Assembly: GCA_012961955.1 (NCBI GenBank)
Contig: DTYH01000286.1
Span: forward strand, 1-32,591
Length of the DNA: 32,591 bases
Source: Desulfobacterales bacterium
Lineage (GTDB): Bacteria; Desulfobacterota; Desulfobacteria; Desulfobacterales; DTYH01
Reading direction: 5' to 3'
Shown here: positions 19,701-26,405 of the stretch, piece after piece
Layout: every line of letters begins with the position of its first letter
How positions within the stretch are numbered: position 1 is the stretch's first letter
The notes under the pieces: generated by a model
Database searches by the model: none
Seen by the model: the letters and a program-made list of their open reading frames with translations, nothing else
Told to the model about the DNA's origin: nothing
Made by a program: the position numbers and the translations under genes

Positions 19701-19964
19701 GAATCGCTCTACAATATATCTCTTTCCATGGTCGTCCAGTAGGTAAAGTCGCCCGCCGTGCCTTCCGCCATTAAGTGGAGGGTAAAGATTCTCCTTGCTC
19801 CTGCCATCCGGGAATCCGAAAAGGACTCTTTGAATAAAGGCGAGTAATGTGCTTTTACCGGCCTCGTTTTTACCGCTCAGAATTGTGAAACCGGGTGCAA
19901 GCCCCTGAAGGGTAAAATCGGAAAATATTCCAAAACCTTCGATCTGGAGTCCTTCGATCCTCAT
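16767..19964 (-). CDS. YhaN/SbcC-like SMC-type AAA ATPase with central membrane hairpin
   Basis: 1065 residues. The N-terminus MRIEGLQIEGFGIFSDFTLQ and Walker A LSGKNEAGKSTLL (about 30-42) are typical of YhaN-type ATPases. Long heptad-rich coiled coils flank a central hydrophobic segment (about 485-540, SVLSCLVTFVFLLWYFLV and SVITGISSAVLLVLHFWL) that should form two membrane helices, as in other YhaN-like proteins. The C-terminal half of the ATPase has the signature QLSRGTQEQLYLSLRFGL and Walker B SLPVIMDDILVNFDPDRA. GGAAGG lies just before the ATG (minus strand). Bacterial YhaN is usually encoded beside YhaO/YhaM-type exonuclease, by analogy to SbcC with SbcD. None is next to it here, and the 2.2 kb upstream is non-coding or decayed. 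A DNA-repair or DNA-end-processing role is inferred. Confidence 0.88.
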   Translation of the reverse strand: MRIEGLQIEGFGIFSDFTLQGLAPGFTILSGKNEAGKSTLLAFIQRVLFGFPDGRSKENLYPPLNGGRHGGRLYLLDDHGKRYIVERFSGPKGGLLRLTLPDNSEGGASDLERLLGHASRDLFKNVFGFGLNELQDLESMNSKEVKSRIYSAGLGTGGVSIIEVEGYIEKEKAKLFKQRGSAQLIPKLFVELEALQLRLRQLQKIPEEYDELQYRLDTLSREITEHQARRLEIDRALKHVHDLKRAWPDWTELVLAENALKELPCVSSFPSDGVRRLNRLNEKVEEEANKIDEIREAISQKEVAYKELRVDKQLLENGKVIEELRRGLVHYKSACESIPSLVTELRSIKQGLADDLRSIGPDWDEERLRGFDSSIPVREEIRVYKDRIVLARNELIEARRNRSSAEQRLNESKEVFDKVKEELQHFKIPITSEDEIKDRRNRVRLIRTKLPSIRETRLFSQHLSSRRADLQAQIARLNEQKGNGILTIFPSVLSCLVTFVFLLWYFLVDHSPFILGMSVITGISSAVLLVLHFWLKAKEAKRLDELEKSKQNLLATIERVDTEMRENSIRLSQAEVELLDLAKGLGMNGIPQEDVIERLDSEFEHQLEGLRRWKAWQIKLKEKEVDLERARNKVIDAVRNVDEKEQSVKVIEDEFKTRLRQLNLPEILSPDGAIETFSKIESGRNTLRALEMLQKRLTELELYKKRYEEKALKVFSAINRPVTDKSFMSNDVEHLVSKYEDSKKKEEGRKALLRSLEEDRKKKEKIEKRLMELMREKKGLLDRAHASNEDDFLRKGEIFRQRQELKKIIEQKKAAIVRICGPGESYKLFCEELSRANPDALRVREQELDSGLQQVERELQKITEERGRVQERLQALETQDELSQLRARSMILHETLKEHAREWCILTITQTLLRLARERYELERQPGVVKQAEAYFRSITKGRYTRLISPMNESRIEVLTPDGVRKQVDQLSRGTQEQLYLSLRFGLINEFAEKAVSLPVIMDDILVNFDPDRALSAARAILELSRLHQVIFFTCHPETVALFRKHDTSVPILSINANLERIVER

Positions 19965-20012
19965 TTCCTTCCTTGATTGTAATCGATGGTTTCGTAAAAA
20001 CTCGTAACTCTT

Positions 20013-20178
20013 TAGCCTCTTGAAACGAACCCGGCCACATCAAAAGACAAGCCGAACATCGAATATATGATGCAGGATACAAGATCATTCACGTCGAATA
20101 TATTCCCGCCAAGTGCGTCATCCATCCTGTACAGTAAGTTCAGCTCGAGTCTGATGGAACCCGCTTGTTTCAAAATGC
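20013..20178 (+). repeat. Dispersed repeat family A, complete copy
   Basis: This copy joins the two portions seen separately at 2903-2985 and 3341-3390. The head starts TTTAGCCTCTTGAAACGAAC. The tail runs from GTACAGTAAGTTCAGCTCGA to CGCTTGTTTCAAAATG. A more diverged relative lies at 26211-26312 with GATACA, GAATATA, CGCCA and TTCAGCTTGAG in the same order. Confidence 0.7.
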
Positions 20179-20230
20179 TACATTTTCTGGAAAACCATCC
20201 TTATTAACTTCTCAAGATCCCTTTAACACC

Positions 20231-20278
20231 CGGGCATGTTTCTGTCAAGTATGGGTAATTGCCGCCATACCATGCCCG
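20231..20278. other. Two-part hairpin in non-coding DNA
   Basis: CGGGCATG (20231-20238) pairs perfectly with CATGCCCG (20271-20278). Inside it TATGG (20250-20254) pairs with CCATA (20265-20269). There is no T run after it on either strand, so it is not a standard terminator. It adjoins repeat family B and may be part of a repeat. Confidence 0.45.
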
Positions 20279-20330
20279 TGTTCAAGCCTTGTTCCAGTGT
20301 AACTATTCACGGGGTGGGGTTTTTCTTTAC

Positions 20331-20439
20331 CCCGTTAGAAAGTCATGATCAATCTTGAAAGATGCAGCTATAGCAGTTTGAATTAAGCAGTACTTGGTTT
20401 AAAATTAGAGTGAGGACCTTCTAACGAGGCTTGCACTCC
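20331..20439. mobile_element. Candidate short non-autonomous insert (MITE-like)
   Basis: This segment is absent from the other copy of repeat family B. Near its ends are perfect inverted CGTTAGAA (20333-20340) and TTCTAACG (20419-20426). A wider inverted pair, CAAGCCTTGTT (20283-20293) and AACGAGGCTTG (20423-20433), matches at 10 of 11 bases, so the exact borders are uncertain. The right end CTAACGAGGCTTGCA recurs as CTAACGAGGTTTACA at 24683-24697. No open frame of note is inside. Confidence 0.45.
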
Positions 20440-20497
20440 GATGTCTTAAACCTTTGTTTTTCCAGTGAGTTGAGAGTCAGGACTGAAAAACTACGGT

Positions 20498-20519
20498 TCT
20501 GTCTGGTCGACCAGACAGA
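20498..20519. promoter_or_regulatory. Perfect 22-base palindrome, operator-like
   Basis: The half-site TCTGTCTGGTC is followed directly by its exact reverse complement, centred on GTCGAC. Loop-free dyads of this size are typical of dimeric repressor sites such as TetR-family operators. It lies 394 bases before the decayed YdcF-like gene and 534 bases from the YhaN-like start, so its target is unclear. It also sits in a segment missing from the other family B copy. Confidence 0.4.
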
Positions 20520-20912
20520 CGAAATAGACCAGATAAGGCTCTGCGACGAGTCGTTTCAGGAAAGGCTTTACCCCATGAACAGTTAGATTCCAGTTCGGTG
20601 GATCGGAGTCCTTTGACAAAACAAGGCATAATATGTTATGAAACATCTTAAAAAATTGTGACATCTTAGCTCTTTGAAAGCATTAAGCTGCCGAAGATGA
20701 TGGCTTTGTGTAACTGAACGGCAGCCATGGATATGTTCTCTTGTGGGTTGTCACCTGAATATATCGATGGTTGCCATAGAAATCACAAACAGGTATGCGG
20801 ATATACTTTTCTCAGAGACCTAAAGTTTCACAGGAAAGGCGTAAGATCTTAAGAGATTGATCTAATCTAATTTATACTAGCTCCAATTGGGACTGGCACG
20901 ATAGGTGATTTT

Positions 20913-21556
20913 ATGAGTACCATGACATGTAAGAAGGTTTTGACCACAGCAATTGTTTTGTGCCCAGCTCTCGTTCTATTTTTTCAATTTCGACTTCCTA
21001 CCGCTTAGGCTCTGGGGCGATATCTTCAACTAAGGGATTCGCTGGAGCATTGTGAGGTCATATTTGCACCTTCAGGTCGGTTGGAAACCAACTTTGCGTA
21101 CGCGGTGGTCTTGCTAAGGAATAGGTGGGGAGATAGAGTGATTATCACGACCTCCAAGCTTTCGCCAGTAGAGCAAAGGTTTTATAAAAAATACGGGATG
21201 GAGTTTAGCGAGAAGGGGATTGCCAGGCATGTACTTGAGCAGGAAGATATACCTTTGATAAGCTCATTCTCCTCCAGGGTTCTACAAGGACCTTCACGGA
21301 TCTCAAGCTCCTCCATGACTGGTGGAGGAAGCATCCGTTCAAGTCCGTAATCTTGATTACTGATCCTCCACATGCCCGTCGCGTCTCAATGGTTGCAGAC
21401 CGGATATTTAACGATACTGGAATAAAGATCGTCTCTTATCCGTCATTTCCTGAAAAATCGCTCCTGCAGCTCTTTCCAGATACGGAAGATTATATATTCT
21501 TCGTATTTTCTGAGTACGTAAAGATCGTTGCCTATATCCTGAGATATTATCTTTAG
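20913..21556 (+). pseudogene. Decayed YdcF-like (DUF218) membrane-anchored protein
   Basis: An ATG at 20913 with AGGTGA just upstream begins an N-terminal anchor (KKVLTTAIVLCPALVLFF). The frame is broken by TAG at 21006-21008 but continues as DUF218-like sequence: CEVIFAPSGRLETNFAYAV, then WGDRVIITTSK and FYKKYGMEF. Near 21250-21260 the homologous sequence moves to another frame, which gives LQGSTRTFTDLKLLHDWW, FKSVILITDPPHARRV and an end FSEYVKIVAYILRYYL typical of the family. The rebuilt product is about 214 residues, close to the family norm. YdcF/DUF218 proteins (SanA/ElyC relatives) act in envelope processes, but their exact reactions are mostly unknown. One nonsense codon and one frameshift make a working product very unlikely, unless they are sequencing errors. 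Confidence 0.8.
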
Positions 21557-21761
21557 AATTCAACTTTCTGAGCTGCAATAACTAATCGTAATAGAATAGG
21601 ATCTATTGCATACTCTAGACGTACTTCGATAGAAGCTAGAATTCAGGAGTCAGGACCCAGAACAACGTTCAATCAAACCAAGCAATCTGTAATCTTTGAC
21701 CCGTTGACCCTTTGAAAATATTGATGGTCTCCTAAGAAGTCCGTTTTGTTCACTAAATGAG

Positions 21762-21835
21762 CATTTTGGGCGCATTTGAAACATTCAGGCAAAATTCTAA
21801 AACTCGGGCTAACGCCCCAAAATAGTTAGAATTTT
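21762..21835. repeat. Nested inverted-repeat element (MITE-like hairpin)
   Basis: ATTTTGGGCG (21763-21772) faces CGCCCCAAAAT (21813-21823). AAAATTCTAAAACT (21791-21804) faces AGTTAGAATTTT (21824-21835). A tight GGGC-TAAC-GCCC hairpin sits in the centre (21806-21817). The first two pairings compete, so alternative folds are possible. There is no coding frame. Confidence 0.5.
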
Positions 21836-21916
21836 TAAACGTTGAGTATTTCATATGCTTTTCTCCTAAAATGCTTAAAATCGATCACAACAGACTTTTT
21901 ACGAGAGCATCAAATT

Positions 21917-22075
21917 TAGCACTTTAAAAAAAATTCTCGCAGCAGGATGCTGCTCGTAAGAGAAGATTAGGGATCCGGAAGACTTATGAGTAAGAAATGA
22001 ACGGTGAAGGAATTATTCCAGATTCATTCTTCACTCTCAGGAGGAGCTGCTCCGGCCGCGACCGAGTAGCGTAGT
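21917..22075 (+). repeat. Dispersed repeat family C, copy 1
   Basis: It shares with 25303-25485, in order: TTAGC followed by a short A run, TCGCAGCAGGATGCTGCTCG, GTGAAGGAATTATTCCA, ATTCATTCTTC, then a GAGCTGCTCC / GCGCGACCGA-like end. Differences are scattered substitutions and some length change in the middle. Confidence 0.65.
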
Positions 22076-22156
22076 TTTTCTTTAACAAGGCCGCAATACA
22101 TTGCATAAAATCGAATAAGTTACGTAGTACGGGTTCATCATGGAGAGCTGCACAAA

Positions 22157-23569
22157 ATGAACGTAGAATCTTTGACCACAGTTTTTCATAGGTATCCCCT
22201 GGAAACGATATTTAGGACGGTTCTAAGACATGGCGGTCTGTTCTCCGATCTTTACCTTGAGGAGAGCAGGAACAATTCCATAACGTGTGACGACGATAAG
22301 ATAGAGCAGGTAATAAGCGGAATAGATGCAGGGGCTGGATTACGAGCAATATCCAATTATAGGACGTATTATGCCCACACCAATACCTTTTCCCTGGAAG
22401 ATATAATGAACATGGCCGAACACCTTTCTACCGTGGTTGAGAGCAAATCAAAGGTTAAATCTGCTCACGTGTATCACCTGAGGCCTCGAGTTTCTCTTGA
22501 CATCAAGAATTATCCTGATACCGTAGCTATCGGCAAGAAGGTAGCATTAGTTAGAGAAGCCAACAGAGCAGCCAGGTGTTTTGACCCACGGGTCAGACAG
22601 GTAAAGGTAATCTATAGCGATAAACACCAGAGGATTGGAATCGCTAATTCTGAGGGGTTGATGGTAGAAGAGGAGCGGGTTTTGACCGTCTTTGCTGTAC
22701 AGGTAGTGGCCGCAGACAAAGGGATTATTCAGACTGGATATGAACCGGTGGGTGGGTTGATAGGCTTTGAACTCTTTGACAAAGTTGATCCTGTTGAGGT
22801 GGCGTTGACTGCGGCAAGGCGGGCTGTTCAGAATTTGGAGGCACGGGAGGCTCCTACCGGGACCATGCCTGTGGTTATTTCTGGAGAGGCTGGAGGAACT
22901 ATGATTCATGAAGCAGTAGGGCATGGCCTGGAGGCAGACTTGTCTCGTGAGGGACTTTCGGTATATGCAGGAAGGATCGGGGAGATGGTAGCGTCTCCTC
23001 TGATTACAGTAATCGATGACGCCACTCTGCCCACAAAACGGGGATCATACGGCTATGATGACGAAGGTGTTCCTGCGCAAAAGACGGTCCTGGTGGAAAA
23101 AGGAGTCCTGAAGAGGTATTTGTACGATCGACTCTATGCCCTCCGTTTTGATCAAGCCTCTACTGGAAACGGGCGCAGGGAGTCATATCGGAACGTGCCT
23201 ATTGTTCGGATGTCAAACACCTATATTGCTCCTGGAGAGGATGATCCAGATTCTATAGTGAGGGATACTCCTAAGGGCCTGTTCGTGAAAAAGATGGGCG
23301 GAGGTCAGGTCAATACGGTTAACGGCGACTTTGTATTTGAGGTGAGTGAGGGGTACATTATCAAAGAGGGTAGGATCGGAGATCCTGTACGCGGAGCAAC
23401 ACTTGTGGGAAATGGTCCAGATGTTCTTAAACGCATTGATCGGGTAGGGAGCGATCTCGGTTTTGCAATAGGGACGTGTGGAAAGGACGGTCAGGCCGTT
23501 CCTGTATCGGATGCCCAACCTACTCTTAGGATTCCAGAGATTGTGGTGGGTGGAAGGGATCAAACCTGA
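22157..23569 (+). CDS. tldD: TldD-type metalloprotease subunit
   Basis: 470 residues. TldD is the catalytic half of the TldD/TldE (PmbA) zinc protease, known for degrading unfolded peptides and maturing microcin B17 and the antitoxin CcdA. The zinc motif HEAVGH is at residues 251-256, and the third metal ligand is probably Cys441 in [11 protein letters not shown]. Other family landmarks are [40 protein letters not shown] and a C-terminal [18 protein letters not shown] lies upstream of the ATG. The stop overlaps the start of the next ATPase gene (TGATG), so the two are translated together. The partner tldE is not in this window. Length matches the family, with no sign of damage. Confidence 0.95.
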   Translation: MNVESLTTVFHRYPLETIFRTVLRHGGLFSDLYLEESRNNSITCDDDKIEQVISGIDAGAGLRAISNYRTYYAHTNTFSLEDIMNMAEHLSTVVESKSKVKSAHVYHLRPRVSLDIKNYPDTVAIGKKVALVREANRAARCFDPRVRQVKVIYSDKHQRIGIANSEGLMVEEERVLTVFAVQVVAADKGIIQTGYEPVGGLIGFELFDKVDPVEVALTAARRAVQNLEAREAPTGTMPVVISGEAGGTMIHEAVGHGLEADLSREGLSVYAGRIGEMVASPLITVIDDATLPTKRGSYGYDDEGVPAQKTVLVEKGVLKRYLYDRLYALRFDQASTGNGRRESYRNVPIVRMSNTYIAPGEDDPDSIVRDTPKGLFVKKMGGGQVNTVNGDFVFEVSEGYIIKEGRIGDPVRGATLVGNGPDVLKRIDRVGSDLGFAIGTCGKDGQAVPVSDAQPTLRIPEIVVGGRDQT

Positions 23570-24543
23570 TGGGGAAGCTACTTCAGGTTCGAAATCTCAG
23601 AACGGTATTCTACACCGAAAACGGACCCATCCGGGCAGTGGATGATGTCAGCCTTTCCGTGGATCAGGGGAAGACCCTGGGGATTGTTGGAGAATCTGGG
23701 TGTGGCAAGAGTGTAACTGCCCTTTCCCTGATGCGTCTTATTCCTGACCCACCAGGTCGAATCGAATCTGGCTCAATTATTTTTAGAGGAAAGGAGATTC
23801 TCTCCCTTTCTGAAAAAGAGATGCAGCGTATCCGAGGAAATGAGATAGCGATGATTTTTCAGGAGCCGATGACCTCCTTGAACCCTGTATTTACTATTGG
23901 TTATCAGATTTTAGAGGCTATTCGACTTCATCAGAATTGTTCCAGGAAAGAAGCGGAAAAGATTGCTCAGAGAATGCTGGAAGAGGTAGGTATCGGAGAT
24001 GCCAGAGGTCGCTTGCGGGAATATCCCCATCAAATTAGTGGCGGTATGAGACAGCGGGTAATGATTGCTATGGCCCTTTCCTGTAAGCCAGATCTGATAA
24101 TTGCTGATGAGCCCACCACGGCGTTAGACGTAACCATTCAGGCGCAAATCTTAGAATTATTGAGGAGTCTCCAGGTACGATATCGCATGTCAATAATCTT
24201 AATTTCACACAACTTAGGGGTGATCGCCGGGCTTGCACACCATGTTCTAGTAATGTACGCAGGCCAGGTGGTAGAGGAAAGCAGCACGGAAAGACTCTTT
24301 ACAAAACCGCTTCATCCCTATACACAGGGGTTGATCGCGTCGATTCCGAATCCGATGTCCTGGAAAACAGGACGGTATCTTTCTGGCATACCGGGCTCTG
24401 TTCCGACCCTAACAGCTCTTCCACAGGGATGTCGGTTTCAGGACCGATGTGGTGATGTAATCGAGGTATGCCGCAACAGAGCTCCTGACCTTGTTGAGGT
24501 AGGAGAGGACCACAGAGTACGTTGTTGGAAATATAAATCCTGA
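23569..24543 (+). CDS. Peptide/oligopeptide ABC transporter ATPase (OppD/DppD type)
   Basis: 324 residues. Walker A GESGCGKS at 41-48, Q-loop [17 protein letters not shown], signature ISGGMRQRV near 156-164, Walker [13 protein letters not shown] near 177-188, H-loop ISHNLG. The C-terminal oligopeptide-transporter region ([14 protein letters not shown]) and four-cysteine pattern GCRFQDRC-x6-C-x14-C are typical of OppD/DppD. It would power import of peptides or, in some members, nickel. No permease, binding protein or OppF gene follows, so it depends on components elsewhere. Overlap with tldD (1 base) suggests a link between peptide uptake and peptide breakdown, which is inference. A hairpin cluster after the stop probably ends the transcript. 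Confidence 0.93.
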   Translation: MGKLLQVRNLRTVFYTENGPIRAVDDVSLSVDQGKTLGIVGESGCGKSVTALSLMRLIPDPPGRIESGSIIFRGKEILSLSEKEMQRIRGNEIAMIFQEPMTSLNPVFTIGYQILEAIRLHQNCSRKEAEKIAQRMLEEVGIGDARGRLREYPHQISGGMRQRVMIAMALSCKPDLIIADEPTTALDVTIQAQILELLRSLQVRYRMSIILISHNLGVIAGLAHHVLVMYAGQVVEESSTERLFTKPLHPYTQGLIASIPNPMSWKTGRYLSGIPGSVPTLTALPQGCRFQDRCGDVIEVCRNRAPDLVEVGEDHRVRCWKYKS

Positions 24544-24582
24544 ACCCTGTTGTATCTAATCAAATGATTCCAGGTTTGCCCT

Positions 24583-24687
24583 GTTAGAGAAAGCCACCGA
24601 CATCAATCGGTGGTAATTACCGGTTAGAGCTGACGGTGGTTTAAAGCCACCGTCAGCGCAGACCGTTAGAGGTCGTAGTTCTCTAAC
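24583..24687. terminator. Three-part hairpin cluster between convergent genes
   Basis: An outer pair GTTAGAGAA (24583-24591) and TTCTCTAAC (24679-24687) encloses two hairpins: CCACCGA/TCGGTGG (24594-24613) and GCTGACGGTGG/CCACCGTCAGC (24629-24657, 7-base loop). The second stem is perfect and strong. It lies between converging genes, so it could end transcription from both sides, although no long T run follows. The right arm overlaps the last codons and stop of the minus-strand gene. The motif GTTAGAG occurs three times here. The ends resemble the insert at 20331-20439. Confidence 0.55.
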
Positions 24688-25267
24688 GAGGTTTACATAT
24701 AACTTCCTTTACCTTTAGGTCAAGAAAATTGGTGCTATTTGCAGGCTGGACTACTAAGGCAGTATCTGCCCCCTTTCCTGTTCCTCCTACGGATATTACA
24801 TCCTCATCAGTTCGCACAAGACCTGCATCTGCGGCCATTAGTGTCAATTCGACCGCTACTTTTGTTCCCTGTCCGAATATCCTCAGGGTATAGGCAATAA
24901 TTTCATCCACCTGATAGGTGGATAGCTTAATTCTCACTCCTCGACCAACGCCTCCAAATGCATGTTGGCAGGTCAAAACAGCAACTCCTTTTGACTCTAA
25001 TTCCTGACGGGCTTCTTCACTAAGTTCTTGAAAGTTAGGTTTTATAAAACCTGTTACATGGGTTACTGCAATGATCTTAATACCCGGGTCAAGTATTTCC
25101 AGGGCTTCAAAGGCTGTCTTCCCACTGCAAGTTGCAACAAGGACCTTCCTGAGTCCAAGCTCGCCTGCACGTTTAGAAACCATTTCAAGGGTCCTTCTGG
25201 TGTTCTTCGGGCCGGGTTCTTCAAAATATCGGCACTGGATATCCTTGTAAGCTGCCGACTCTGTCAT
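24683..25267 (-). CDS. Stand-alone pyruvate-kinase C-terminal-like protein
   Basis: 194 residues, related to the alpha/beta C-terminal domain of pyruvate kinase (PK_C) but lacking the catalytic barrel. Visible features: NTRRTLEMVSKRAGELGLRK, VLVATCSGKTAFEALEIL, IIAVTHVTGFIKPN, VELTLMAADAGLV and a glycine-rich ISVGGTGKGADTA. In pyruvate kinase this domain binds the allosteric effector. The free-standing family is widespread in archaea and anaerobic bacteria, with no proven function that I know. By analogy it may bind a small phosphorylated ligand. GGGAGG lies upstream of the ATG on the minus strand. The gene is alone, converging on the tldD-ATPase pair. Family assignment is good, function unknown. 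Confidence 0.85.
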   Translation of the reverse strand: MTESAAYKDIQCRYFEEPGPKNTRRTLEMVSKRAGELGLRKVLVATCSGKTAFEALEILDPGIKIIAVTHVTGFIKPNFQELSEEARQELESKGVAVLTCQHAFGGVGRGVRIKLSTYQVDEIIAYTLRIFGQGTKVAVELTLMAADAGLVRTDEDVISVGGTGKGADTALVVQPANSTNFLDLKVKEVICKPR

Positions 25268-25302
25268 ATTAAGATACCTCCCTTGAGAATTTTATGTAAC
25301 AA

Positions 25303-25485
25303 TTTAGCTTTTTGAAAAAAAGTTGTCGCAGCAGGGTACTGGTCCTACAGGGGAACTAGGAATAATGAAGAGTTAAGACTGAAAAATGAAAAGTGAAGGT
25401 ATTATTTCATATTCATTCTTCCTTTTTCACTCTTCATTCTCCACTCCTAATACGAGCGGCTTCCAAGCGCGACCGAACAGTGGGT
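25303..25485 (+). repeat. Dispersed repeat family C, copy 2
   Basis: The partner of 21917-22075. It starts TTAGCTTTTTGAAAAAAAG, followed by TCGCAGCAGGGTACTGGTCC and later GTGAAGGTATTATTTCA and ATTCATTCTTC. An internal inverted pair, AATGAAAAGTGAA (25386-25398) against TTCACTCTTCATT (25427-25439), matches at 12 of 13 bases, so this copy can form a hairpin. Confidence 0.65.
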
Positions 25486-26210
25486 TTTCAGAGAGCTAAA
25501 CTGTTGCAATTTTATTTTTTTCCATTCGTCAGGTTTAAAGCCTTCGCGTCCCAAGACACTTTATTATATGAAATTTGCTAGGAGTCGGCAAGGATTTGGT
25601 AATAAGTTGTTCGGGGACACGGGGCAAGGGCCAGTGATCAAGGATTGGAAGAAAGATCTTGGTTGGTTTGTAACCCTGTTTGGGGGTTTTCATGTTGATA
25701 GCACGTGGTGGGGTGGATAGACATCTTTGCCCTTGGAGTCCCCCCCCGCGGTTTTTGAGAAGACCATCTTAAGGGTTTGCTTTTTTTAGGAACATTTGAT
25801 AAATTTGGTAAAGGCTCGGTTGTCCCGTTCCGCTTCTCAGGCGATTATGGGCAAGAGACTGGCGTCGATATATTTTCTTGCATGGGGTGAAAAATGTCGT
25901 ATAGCCAGTATGAACGCCACAGACATAATAACAATGCTGTAAGCTGCGACTGTGCAAGTATCTTGCGTGCTATAGCCAAACGCTTAGGCGTCCCTCGCGA
26001 ACTTTTTCGATGCTCGTCAAAGCGGGGGAGGGACTTTTCAGGTTTGCCCTCATGCAAAAAAACATATTGACGCCTGCCTTTCAGAGGACGATGTACGACC
26101 TTTACCGGGTAACCGAATATCCACTAAGCTCATATATAGTAACATGTTGGCTCTTTGAAAAAATGACACTTTAACCATTTGAAAGTATTGAGTTCAGGCA
26201 AGCCAGGATA

Positions 26211-26312
26211 CAACATGCATGATTCATGATACATTGGGGAGGAATATAATCCACGCCACCCATCCTCTGTATCTTGCGTTCAGCTTGAGTTCGATGCTGC
26301 TGCTTTGTTTCA
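26211..26312 (+). repeat. Dispersed repeat family A, diverged copy
   Basis: It has the order CATGATACAT, GAATATAATCC, CGCCACCCATCC, GTTCAGCTTGAGTTCGATGC and TTTGTTTCAAAGG, following the same layout as 20066-20178 with more differences. It ends about 90 bases before the DUF502 gene. Confidence 0.5.
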
Positions 26313-26405
26313 AAGGCGTTATTATGTTTAGGATTCAATGCAACCTAAGAAATTGTCTAATATCGATTTTAGGATTTCCATTGAATTTGATACAAGGGGT
26401 ATGAC

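Larger units (their letters stand above)
20299..20592 (+). repeat. Dispersed repeat family B, long copy with insert
   Basis: It matches 12794-12955 in ordered blocks: GTAACTATTCACGGGG, TTTTCTTTAC (ending 20330), AAACCTTTGTTTTTC (20448-20462), AGTGAGTTG, AGTCGTTTC, and a tail GGCTTTACCCCATGAACAGT. Two length differences stand out: about 109 extra bases at 20331-20439, and about 36 extra bases that include the palindrome at 20498-20519. Confidence 0.65.
19965..20912. other. Repeat-rich non-coding gap upstream of the YhaN-like gene
   Basis: About 950 bases without a gene. It holds repeat family A (20013-20178), a two-part hairpin (20231-20278), repeat family B (20299-20592) with an apparent insert (20331-20439), and a perfect 22-base palindrome (20498-20519). 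A TTAGCTCTTTGAAAG motif at about 20665 recurs in slightly altered form near 12542, 25303 and 26148. The YhaN-like gene and the decayed YdcF-like gene point away from each other, so both promoters should be here; I could not place them. Confidence 0.6.
21557..22156. other. Non-coding gap before tldD, with structured repeats
   Basis: Six hundred bases with no gene. It holds the nested hairpin element 21762-21835 and repeat family C (21917-22075). GACTTTTTACGA at 21892-21903 also occurs at 12742-12753, in another gap. The tldD promoter is probably in the last 80 bases, but no box is clear. Confidence 0.55.
25268..26405. other. Repeat-bearing non-coding gap before the DUF502 gene
   Basis: About 1140 bases. 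The first 220 hold repeat family C and a hairpin. The end (26211-26312) holds a diverged relative of repeat family A. The middle (25590-26120) has no recognisable repeat and a somewhat different character, with several open frames of up to 70 codons. One runs from an ATG at 25893 on the plus strand for about 56 codons and one at 25845-26057 on the minus strand; neither matches a family I know nor has a clear ribosome site. I cannot say whether this is a degraded gene, a small RNA or neither. Confidence 0.5.

Noticed and set aside
20891-20912. Sigma-54 promoter suggested by TGGCAC before the YdcF-like gene
   Set aside because: The required GC element at the right distance is missing, and the bases instead include the ribosome site AGGTGA.
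19965-22156. CRISPR array or phage attachment region
   Set aside because: Repeats are few, of unequal length and imperfect, with no regular spacers and no cas, integrase or tRNA gene nearby.
25845-26057. 70-codon minus-strand open frame considered as a transposase fragment
   Set aside because: No catalytic motif, no terminal inverted repeats and no clear similarity to a transposase family.
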